NCBI GenBank assembly: GCA_034428935.1
Contig: DAOUHB010000156.1
Coordinates: forward strand, 1 to 15,489
Length of the DNA stretch: 15,489 nt
Reading direction: 5' to 3'
From: JAAYZQ01 sp034428935
Lineage (GTDB): Bacteria; Chloroflexota; Anaerolineae; JAAYZQ01
The first letter of the stretch is position 1. Every line of letters begins with the position of its first letter. The notes under the pieces are model-generated. The model did no database searches, had not been told where the DNA came from, and saw only the letters and a program-made list of their open reading frames with translations. This document shows, piece by piece, positions 5,704-11,096 of the stretch. The translations under genes were made by a program, and so were the position numbers.

Positions 5704-6962
5704 AGCACAGTGGATGCACGTCGGTGCACGAGTTCGTGGGCGATTTCATCGTCTATCGCAACCTGGAGGCCGTGGACGAGCGGCTGCCGCGCCTGGCGGA
5801 GGCGCGGCGGGTGCTGGGCGACGGGCAGGGGCCAGTGCCGCGCAAGAGCGAGGCGAGCTATGCCCGGGTGGTGGCCCACCTGCTGCGGGCCGCCCGCGCC
5901 CTGGACGCCCCGGGGGTCGTCCTGCGGCGCCTCATCTTTGTGGGCGACACGCGCCTCAACGACGGGACGGCCTTTGCCAACCTGTGCGACGTGGGGGACT
6001 GGCCCGGCGCGGCCTTTATCGGCGCCGAGGATGCAGAGCCGGAGCGGGTCGAGGTCGTGGCGCAGGGCCGCACGGCCCTCTACCTGGCCAACCGCTGGGC
6101 GGCCCTGGCCGGGTTCGAGGCCTTTTGCCACGAGCGGGGGCTGCCCGTCGACGAGGGCACGGCCGTGGTGCTGGACCTGGACAAGACGACAGTGGGCGCC
6201 CGGGGGCGCAACGACCGGGCCATCGACCGCGCCCGGGTGGAGGCGGTGCGCGAGACGGTGGCCGGGCTCCTGGGCGGCGAGTACGACGGGTCGGCCTTCC
6301 AGGCCGCCTACGACCTCCTCAACCGGCCCGAGTTCCACCCCTTTACCGCCGACAACCAGGACTACCTGGCCTACATCTGCCTGGTCCTGGGCAGCGGGCT
6401 GATGGGCCTGGACCGCCTGGTGGCCCAGGTGCGCGCCGGCCGGCTGGCCTCCTTCGCGCAGTTTATCGCCGCCGTCGACGGGCAGGCGGGCTACCTGCCC
6501 CGCGGGCTGCGCGAGGTCCACGGCGAGGTGTTGGGCCGGGTGCAGGCCGGCGACCCGACGCCGTTCAAGGCCTTTCGGGCCAACGAGTATCGCGCCACGG
6601 CGGCGCGCTTTGGCTTTCTGCCCGACGACTGGCCCCTGGAGCACATGGTGGGCGAAGAGATCCTGGTCACCCAGGAGGTGCGCGAGGCGGCCCTGCGCTG
6701 GCGGTCGCAGGGCGCGCTGATCTTTGCCCTCTCCGACAAGCCCGACGAGGCCTCGTTCCCGCCCGCCGACCTGGCGGCCCGGGGCGGCCGGGCCATCCAC
6801 CGCATGGAGACCCACGCCGGCGGGCAGTTGGCCGCCCCCTGGGCCGGCGGCAACGGCGCGGGCGACGACGGCCGGGCCGCGCTGCGCGCCGGGCGGCGAA
6901 ACGGAGGGGCGGCCGCCCGGCGCGCAGCGCCCCGTATGGAGGTGAACCGTGGAATACAATAG
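5700..6962 (+). CDS. HAD-like protein of unknown function within the threonine operon
   Basis: A 420-residue soluble protein between asd and thrC, overlapping both (ATGA with asd; 14 nt with thrC). I do not recognise a named family. VVLDLDKTTVG at 157-166 looks like HAD motif I (DxDxT). LIFALSDKPDEAS at 340-352 could supply motifs II/III. LIFVGDTRLNDGTAF at 78-92 matches the GDxxxxD motif IV, yet it lies before motif I, suggesting a permuted arrangement. Residues 378-420 are a Gly/Ala/Arg-rich tail, partly shaped by the overlap with the thrC ribosome binding site. Window context: aspartokinase, semialdehyde dehydrogenase and threonine synthase are here, but homoserine dehydrogenase and kinase are not. 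ThrH of Pseudomonas is a HAD protein with homoserine phosphotransferase activity, so a role in making O-phosphohomoserine is a reasonable but unproven guess. A phosphatase role is an alternative. Confidence 0.8.
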   Translation: MKHSGCTSVHEFVGDFIVYRNLEAVDERLPRLAEARRVLGDGQGPVPRKSEASYARVVAHLLRAARALDAPGVVLRRLIFVGDTRLNDGTAFANLCDVGDWPGAAFIGAEDAEPERVEVVAQGRTALYLANRWAALAGFEAFCHERGLPVDEGTAVVLDLDKTTVGARGRNDRAIDRARVEAVRETVAGLLGGEYDGSAFQAAYDLLNRPEFHPFTADNQDYLAYICLVLGSGLMGLDRLVAQVRAGRLASFAQFIAAVDGQAGYLPRGLREVHGEVLGRVQAGDPTPFKAFRANEYRATAARFGFLPDDWPLEHMVGEEILVTQEVREAALRWRSQGALIFALSDKPDEASFPPADLAARGGRAIHRMETHAGGQLAAPWAGGNGAGDDGRAALRAGRRNGGAAARRAAPRMEVNRGIQ

Positions 6963-8274
6963 CTGGCTGGCGTGTGTCCGCGGCTGCGGGCAGCGCTACT
7001 CGATCTATGACGTCGTCTATCGCTGCGAGCGGTGCGGCGGGCTCCTGGACGTGGAGCACGACCTGGCGGCCCTGGGGCAGCGCAGCGCCGCTGAGTGGAA
7101 GGCCCTCTTTGAGGGGCGGACGCGGAGCAACGCCTGGCCCTACGGCAGCGGCGTGTGGGGCAAGAAGGAGTGGGTGTGCCCCCAGCTCGACGACGAGAAC
7201 GTGGTGTCGATGTACGAGGGGCACACCAATTGCTTCTGGGCCGAGCGCCTGGGCCAGGAGATCGGCCTGCCCGACCTGTGGGTCAAGCTGTCGGGCAACA
7301 GCCACACCGGCTCGTTCAAGGACCTGGGCATGACCGTCCTGGTGTCGGCCGTGCGGCAGATGATGGCCGACGGCCGGCCGGTGCGGGCCGTGGCCTGCGC
7401 CTCCACGGGCGACACGTCGGCGGCGCTGGCCGCCTACGCCGCGGCGGCCGGCATCCCGGCCATCGTCTTCTTGCCGCGGGGCAAGGTGTCGACGGCCCAG
7501 TTGGTGCAGCCCATCGCCCACGGCGCCCTGGTCCTGGCCCTGGACACGGATTTCGACGGCTGCATGCGCGTCGTGCAAGAGCTGACGGCCGACCGCAGCA
7601 TCTACCTGGCCAACTCCATGAACTCGCTGCGCATGGAGGGGCAGAAGACGGTGGGCATCGAGATCGTCCAGCAGTTCGACTGGGAGGTGCCCGATTGGCT
7701 GGTCATCCCGGCCGGCAACCTGGGCAACGTCAGCGCCCTGGGCAAGGGGCTGCTCATGATGCGCGCGCTGGGCCTCATCGAGCGGCTGCCGCGCATCCTG
7801 TGCGCCCAGGCGGCCAACGCCAACCCCCTCTACCTGGGCTACCTGGAGGGCTTTCGCGAGTACAGGCCCGTGGACGCCAAAAAGACGCTGGCCAGCGCCA
7901 TCCAGATCGGGGCGCCGGTCAGCTACGAGCGGGCGACTAAGATCCTGGCCGCCTTTGGCGGCGTCGTGGAGCAGGCCACCGAGGACGAGCTGGCCAACGC
8001 CGCAGGCCTGGCCGACCGGGCGGGGCTGTACGCCTGCCCGCAGACGGGCGTGGCCCTGGCGGCCTTGTTCAAGCTCCAGGCCCGGGGGGAGATCCGCCCC
8101 CACGAGCGGGTGGTGGTCATCTCGACCGCCCACGGCTTAAAGTTCACGGGGTTCAAGGTGGGCTACCACGACGGCAGCCTGGAGCAGGTCGCCGCCCGCC
8201 ACGCCAACCCGCCCGTGGAGCTGCCCGCCGACGTGGGGCGGGTGCGGCGGGCCATCGAGGAGCGGCTGAGGTAG
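6949..8274 (+). CDS. thrC: Threonine synthase (plant-like, PLP-dependent)
   Basis: Converts O-phosphohomoserine to threonine and phosphate. The 441-residue protein starts at GTG 6949 behind GGAGGTGA (6938-6945). An N-terminal zinc-ribbon-like region has Cys9, Cys13, Cys26 and Cys29. The PLP lysine is Lys124 in SGNSHTGSFKDLG, followed by CASTGDTSAALAAY. Other strong blocks are LVQPIAHGALVLALDTDFDG, DWLVIPAGNLGN, AQAANANPLYLGY, and STAHGLKFT near the end. These resemble, from memory, the plant chloroplast enzyme more than the short E. coli type. It is the last gene of the operon; a 14-nt overlap with the preceding gene suggests coupled translation. All catalytic features I can check are intact. 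No clear terminator follows; the weak GCGG/CCGC element near 8287-8296 is not convincing. Confidence 0.95.
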   Translation: MEYNSWLACVRGCGQRYSIYDVVYRCERCGGLLDVEHDLAALGQRSAAEWKALFEGRTRSNAWPYGSGVWGKKEWVCPQLDDENVVSMYEGHTNCFWAERLGQEIGLPDLWVKLSGNSHTGSFKDLGMTVLVSAVRQMMADGRPVRAVACASTGDTSAALAAYAAAAGIPAIVFLPRGKVSTAQLVQPIAHGALVLALDTDFDGCMRVVQELTADRSIYLANSMNSLRMEGQKTVGIEIVQQFDWEVPDWLVIPAGNLGNVSALGKGLLMMRALGLIERLPRILCAQAANANPLYLGYLEGFREYRPVDAKKTLASAIQIGAPVSYERATKILAAFGGVVEQATEDELANAAGLADRAGLYACPQTGVALAALFKLQARGEIRPHERVVVISTAHGLKFTGFKVGYHDGSLEQVAARHANPPVELPADVGRVRRAIEERLR

Positions 8275-8300
8275 GCGGAGGGAAGCGGGACCGCAGCGTT

Positions 8301-8330
8301 TTTCCTGGAAGGAGCAAACTATGCTATAAT
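8301..8330 (+). promoter_or_regulatory. Extended -10 promoter of the nucleotidyltransferase gene
   Basis: A perfect TATAAT (8325-8330) is preceded by TGC, giving a full extended -10. The -35 region (TTTCCT at 8301-8306, 18-bp spacer) is weak, as is usual for extended -10 promoters. The expected start, near 8337, falls at the AGGAGG ribosome binding site, so the transcript would have an extremely short leader. Confidence 0.6.
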
Positions 8331-8347
8331 GCCCCCAGGAGGTCTCG

Positions 8348-8848
8348 ATGGAACCACGGGACAGGGCGGCAGGAGACAACCCGGGCGTGAAAGGCGCATC
8401 CCAGCAGCGGCGGGACGAGCTGGTGGCCCGGCTGCGGGAGCGCCTGCCGGCGGTCCTCGCGGACGAGCCGGTCCAGCTCGCGTACCTCTATGGATCGACT
8501 GTGACCGGCCTGGCTACGCCCCTCAGCGACGTCGACGTTGCCCTGGTCGCCGGCCAGGCGCTCAGGCCGTTGGTCCGGCTAAAGCTCATCCTGCGCCTGC
8601 AGGTCGCCCTGGCCGACTGCTGCGACATTCCCAACGGAGACGTACGGCTCATCGACGAGGCGCCCCTCGTGTTCCGGGGCCGGGTGCTGACCGACGGCAT
8701 CCTGGTCTATGCCCGGGACGAAGCGTTTCGTGTCGAGTTTGAAACCACGACGCGCATGCTTTACTTTGATTATCTGCCCATTCATCGCGAGATGCAAGAG
8801 GCATTCTTCCAGGACGTGCGAGAGCGAGGTTTGCATGGTCGACCATGA
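8348..8848 (+). CDS. MntA-like nucleotidyltransferase (MNT domain, possible type VII antitoxin)
   Basis: A 166-residue minimal nucleotidyltransferase. The signature LYGSTVTGLATPLSDVDVAL (47-66) has Gly-Ser at 49-50 and the metal-binding Asp61 and Asp63; a third acidic residue is likely Asp98 in NGDVRLID. The C-terminal RMLYFDYLPIHREM is typical of the MNT proteins paired with HEPN toxins. In characterised MntA-HepT systems the MNT protein AMPylates and silences the HEPN RNase. ATG 8348 has AGGAGG five bases upstream. The next short frame overlaps it by 14 nt, the usual MNT-HEPN gene order, but that partner stops after 30 codons. The enzyme looks intact, so it may be an orphan antitoxin or have been kept for another reason. 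The first 20 or so residues look like a non-conserved extension. Confidence 0.85.
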   Translation: MEPRDRAAGDNPGVKGASQQRRDELVARLRERLPAVLADEPVQLAYLYGSTVTGLATPLSDVDVALVAGQALRPLVRLKLILRLQVALADCCDIPNGDVRLIDEAPLVFRGRVLTDGILVYARDEAFRVEFETTTRMLYFDYLPIHREMQEAFFQDVRERGLHGRP

Positions 8849-8927
8849 GACGATCTACGAGGGAGTGCAGACCGAGCTGGGTGACTTTGAGGCTTTTATC
8901 GAGCAGGTCACCGCGTTCTTGTCATAA
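8835..8927 (+). CDS. 30-residue ORF overlapping the MNT gene; possible truncated HEPN partner
   Basis: ATG at 8835 opens a frame overlapping the end of the nucleotidyltransferase by 14 nt and closing at TAA 8925. The peptide is acidic: MVDHETIYEGVQTELGDFEA followed by FIEQVTAFLS. HEPN toxins normally run about 110-150 residues with an Rx4-6H motif; none is seen here and nothing downstream continues the homology. The position and the MVD-start suggest a remnant of a HepT-like toxin, but the sequence is too short to prove it. It could also be a genuine small protein or chance. Confidence 0.35.
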   Translation: MVDHETIYEGVQTELGDFEAFIEQVTAFLS

Positions 8928-8955
8928 GATGCAGGGGTCACACCCGACAAGAAGG

Positions 8956-8987
8956 AAAAACGGACGGCATCGGGATGCCATCCGTTT
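8956..8987 (-). terminator. Terminator for the DUF4870-like gene (possibly bidirectional)
   Basis: Stem AAACGGA/TCCGTTT (8958-8964 with 8981-8987), one C-A mismatch, then GGCATC/GATGCC (8966-8971 with 8974-8979). On the minus strand it runs into five T residues (plus-strand A at 8956-8960), about 95 nt past the DUF4870 stop. On the plus strand only three T follow, so it may weakly end the nucleotidyltransferase transcript as well. Confidence 0.7.
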
Positions 8988-9005
8988 CCTCACCCGTGAA
9001 GGCTC

Positions 9006-9029
9006 GCCGGCGATCGCCAGATCGCCGGC
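9006..9029. repeat. 10-bp perfect palindromic hairpin with GCCA loop
   Basis: GCCGGCGATC (9006-9015) pairs perfectly with GATCGCCGGC (9020-9029) around a GCCA tetraloop. No T run follows on either strand, so it is not a typical terminator. It shares loop and stem ends (GCCG...CGGC) with the hairpin at 9574-9591. Confidence 0.6.
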
Positions 9030-9080
9030 ACTTTCAAGTGGTGCGCGTGAAGGAGAGTAGCCGCCCGTGCGCTAACCCTG

Positions 9081-9422
9081 CTACGCCCAGCCCTGCCGCT
9101 TGACCCAATCGCTCAGGAACGGAACCTTGACCTCCTGGCCCATGAAGGCCTGGTAGGTCCAGAAGAAAAAGACCAGGTAGAGCAGCGCACCGCAGCCCAG
9201 GGTGACGATGCTGATGGGGATGAGGGCGGCGCCCGTCACCAGGGACAGGACGGCGTTGTAGCGGACAAAGGGCCGGTCCTTGGTTTCATCCAACAGCAGC
9301 GCCAGGATGGCCATCAAGGGCCACAGGGGCGTCGGCGGCAGCCAGCTCAGGGCCGCCCACAGCTTGTCGTTTGAGGTCACGTCTGTTGCGCTCGCGCCCG
9401 CGATCTCCTGATGCTCTTCCAT
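9081..9422 (-). CDS. DUF4870-like small membrane protein
   Basis: A 113-residue protein with a short polar N-terminus (1-20). Hydrophobic segments lie at about 24-44 and 57-93, the latter long enough for two helices. The phrase NDKLWAALSWL followed by LLLDETKDRPFVRYNAVLSL matches the DUF4870 pattern, in which a conserved K-x-RPFVRYHA-like stretch follows the first helix. Function is unknown; it should sit in the cytoplasmic membrane. The start at ATG 9422 has AAGGAGA upstream; a longer frame from 9446 lacks a ribosome binding site. It is convergent with the nucleotidyltransferase gene, with a hairpin terminator between them. A weak -10 (TATAAA, minus strand, 9503-9498) lies upstream without a convincing -35. 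Confidence 0.75.
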   Translation of the reverse strand: MEEHQEIAGASATDVTSNDKLWAALSWLPPTPLWPLMAILALLLDETKDRPFVRYNAVLSLVTGAALIPISIVTLGCGALLYLVFFFWTYQAFMGQEVKVPFLSDWVKRQGWA

Positions 9423-9454
9423 GCCAGTGTTCTCCTTTCCACACAAGTCTGTCG

Positions 9455-9483
9455 CCTCCGGCCCCGAACGCCGGGGCCTGAGG
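9455..9483 (-). repeat. Hairpin in the 5' leader of the DUF4870-like gene
   Basis: CCTC (9455-9458) and GGCCCCG (9460-9466) pair with CGGGGCC (9472-9478) and GAGG (9480-9483) around the loop AACGC. That makes 11 pairs with one C-T mismatch. It lies 33 nt upstream of the ATG at 9422 and may shape the leader RNA. No T run accompanies it, so I do not call it a terminator. Confidence 0.45.
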
Positions 9484-9573
9484 AATCCTTCTCATGCTTT
9501 ATACGCTGCGGGGGCGGCAGGGTTGCGCGGGCGGCCCCACCGCTTGTATTGTCTCTTGCCCGCCGCTGGGACC

Positions 9574-9632
9574 GCCGAGCGCCAGCTCGGCAAGTTGCAT
9601 GTAGAGGGAGACACGCCGAGCAGGCGCTCGGC
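9574..9632. repeat. Pair of identical-stem tetraloop palindromes
   Basis: GCCGAGC-gcca-GCTCGGC at 9574-9591 and GCCGAGC-aggc-GCTCGGC at 9615-9632 have identical 7-bp arms, lie 23 bp apart, and differ only in loop. The first shares its GCCA loop with the larger palindrome at 9006-9029. They look like a dispersed hairpin-repeat family rather than terminators. Confidence 0.55.
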
Positions 9633-9662
9633 CATCCCAGGCAAGGCGGGCCGGAAACTCGC

Positions 9663-9691
9663 TTGCCACGCGGGCGGAACCGTGGTATACT
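9663..9691 (+). promoter_or_regulatory. Promoter of the 313-residue gene
   Basis: TTGCCA (9663-9668) and TATACT (9686-9691) are separated by 17 bp, and TGG before the -10 makes it extended. The expected start near 9698 leaves about 100 nt of leader before ATG 9797. Confidence 0.65.
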
Positions 9692-9796
9692 GGCGCCGTC
9701 GAGATCCGTTGGATCGCGTTGAAACGCCTGGCCCATGACGGAGGGCCACCCTGCAATCGGACAGCGCGCCGGTCTCCACGGGCGCGAGGAGGAGAG

Positions 9797-10738
9797 ATGT
9801 CCGCGAACGACGATGCCACCTGGTTTTCCGACCTACCCGTGCTGGGCGACATGCCCCTGCTGGAGGCAGCCGCCAGGCTGCGCTACGTGGGCGAGGCGCA
9901 GGCCGCCGAGGCCCTGGAAGGCGCCTACGACCAGGGCGCGGCCCTGGAGACCTACGGGACCGGGCGGCCCCTGTGGCCCTTTGCCGACCGGCCCTGGCAG
10001 CACACGGCCCACGCTTTTGGCTACATCCGGCCCACCCTGCCCGGCACCGACCTGCAGGCCATCCACGACGCCGGCAACATGCCCGCCGACGAGTCGCTGC
10101 GGGGCGCCCGGGTGCGCGTCACCCTCGACCGGCTGCGCGTGGCCGACTATCCGGGCAGCGGCACGCACCACGTCCTGTTCGACTTTTACGCCCAGAACCA
10201 GGTGCCGGGCGACGTGGAGCACCTGCACTTTAACGCCACCTATCGCGTCCGCGAAGGCGAGCAGGCCGGCATCCGCGGCTATCCCATCTTTGTCGGCCTG
10301 AACGTGGGCCAGGAGGGGCTGGCCTTCAAGTGCTTTACCGTGAACGTCCGCAACGACAACGACGAGGCCTTGCTCGGCTTCCTGGAGTCGGACATCTTTC
10401 GCGCCGGGCTCAAGCTGGTAGAGACCGCCCAGCCGGCCATCGCCCCCTTCTCGCAGATGGCCTACAACCTGACCCGGTCGGTGGCGGGCCGCAACCGCAA
10501 CCAGCCCATCCAGGACTTTTATCTCGGCCTCGACTTTACGTCCATCGCCACCGGCGCCCGCCTGGCCACCGGCTCCTACCTGGCCGTCCAGATCCCCGAG
10601 TCGTTGCAGGTGGTGTGGGACTGGGAGGAGTGGGTCTTTAACCCGGCCATCGGCCAGGTCGTCCACCGCGACGACCCCCGGCAGCTCATCCCGTACAACT
10701 ATGTGATCTTTGGGGTGAGCCGGTACGAGGGAGGGTAG
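9797..10738 (+). CDS. Conserved-looking cytoplasmic protein of unknown function
   Basis: A 313-residue protein I do not recognise. There is no signal peptide and no membrane segment. The first 55 residues are helical and Ala-rich. The remainder is rich in beta-type stretches with well-ordered blocks: HHVLFDFYAQNQ (124-135), GYPIFVGLNVGQEGLAFKCF (161-180), QDFYLGLDFTSIATGARLA (239-257), GSYLAVQIPE (259-268), and LIPYNYVIFGVSRY (297-310). It has the look of a real folded family, not a shadow frame: codons are GC-rich as in the housekeeping genes, AGGAGGAG (9787-9794) precedes the ATG, and a good promoter lies upstream. It is transcribed alone; the next gene has its own promoter in a region of different base composition. 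No catalytic motif is visible to me. Confidence 0.75.
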   Translation: MSANDDATWFSDLPVLGDMPLLEAAARLRYVGEAQAAEALEGAYDQGAALETYGTGRPLWPFADRPWQHTAHAFGYIRPTLPGTDLQAIHDAGNMPADESLRGARVRVTLDRLRVADYPGSGTHHVLFDFYAQNQVPGDVEHLHFNATYRVREGEQAGIRGYPIFVGLNVGQEGLAFKCFTVNVRNDNDEALLGFLESDIFRAGLKLVETAQPAIAPFSQMAYNLTRSVAGRNRNQPIQDFYLGLDFTSIATGARLATGSYLAVQIPESLQVVWDWEEWVFNPAIGQVVHRDDPRQLIPYNYVIFGVSRYEGG

Positions 10739-10908
10739 GGGGGAAGTGGCGGGTGGCGCCGGCGTTGGGGCCCTGGCGTCCCGTTGCGGCTTGCCTCCCA
10801 TTGGGGTCCCGGGCTTGCCCGAGTCGGCTTGCGCGGCCGAATCCCGACCCTGCTGGGTCAAGTCCTGGGCGTTCAGGTCGGGCCATGCATACCCGCACTC
10901 CACTTGAC

Positions 10909-10937
10909 TTGCCCTTTGACCAGAATGCAGTTATACT
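10909..10937 (+). promoter_or_regulatory. Promoter of the two-gene island
   Basis: TTGCCC (10909-10914), a 17-bp spacer and TATACT (10932-10937). TTGACT (10904) and TTGACC (10916) lie nearby but at wrong spacings. The predicted start near 10944 gives a leader of about 150 nt. Confidence 0.5.
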
Positions 10938-11060
10938 GTGGACGATCTTCCTTGGTCATGCCGTTTACACGTTTGTCACAGAAACTCTGCCGATTGCCAG
11001 ACTTGTACAGAAGGTGCACGACGCCGCTCCGTGCCATTCCTTTCCAGGCCCAATTGCTCT

Positions 11061-11079
11061 TTCCAGTAGAAGACTGGAA
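11061..11079 (+). promoter_or_regulatory. Hairpin just upstream of the membrane-protein start
   Basis: TTCCAGT (11061-11067) and ACTGGAA (11073-11079) form a perfect 7-bp stem around AGAAG, ending 17 nt before the GTG at 11097. It could limit ribosome access, which would fit the absence of a clear Shine-Dalgarno sequence. A regulatory role is only suggested. Confidence 0.35.
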
Positions 11080-11096
11080 TCAAACGTGGTAGCCAA

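Larger units (their letters stand above)
9423..9796. other. Hairpin-rich intergenic region
   Basis: The 374-bp spacer between divergent genes contains no supported coding frame. It holds an interrupted stem at 9455-9483, two near-identical tetraloop hairpins (9574-9591 and 9615-9632), and the promoter of the downstream gene at 9663-9691. The remaining 5' leader (9698-9796) has only small 5-bp hairpins. Confidence 0.6.
10739..11096. other. Intergenic region at the composition boundary
   Basis: The first half (10739 to about 10880) is as GC-rich as the preceding genes and has no supported frame. From about 10900 the base composition drops, a promoter appears (10909-10937), and a leader of roughly 150 nt follows with a 7-bp hairpin (11061-11079) just before the next gene. 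Candidate small frames here lack ribosome binding sites. Confidence 0.55.

Noticed and set aside
8280..8306. Terminator after thrC (GCGG...CCGC followed by TTTTT).
   Set aside because: The stem is only 4 bp with a 2-base loop, or has a long unpaired interior; not convincing.
10916..10937. TTGACC at 10916 as the -35 of the island promoter.
   Set aside because: Only 10 bp separate it from TATACT; TTGCCC at 10909 has the proper 17-bp spacing.
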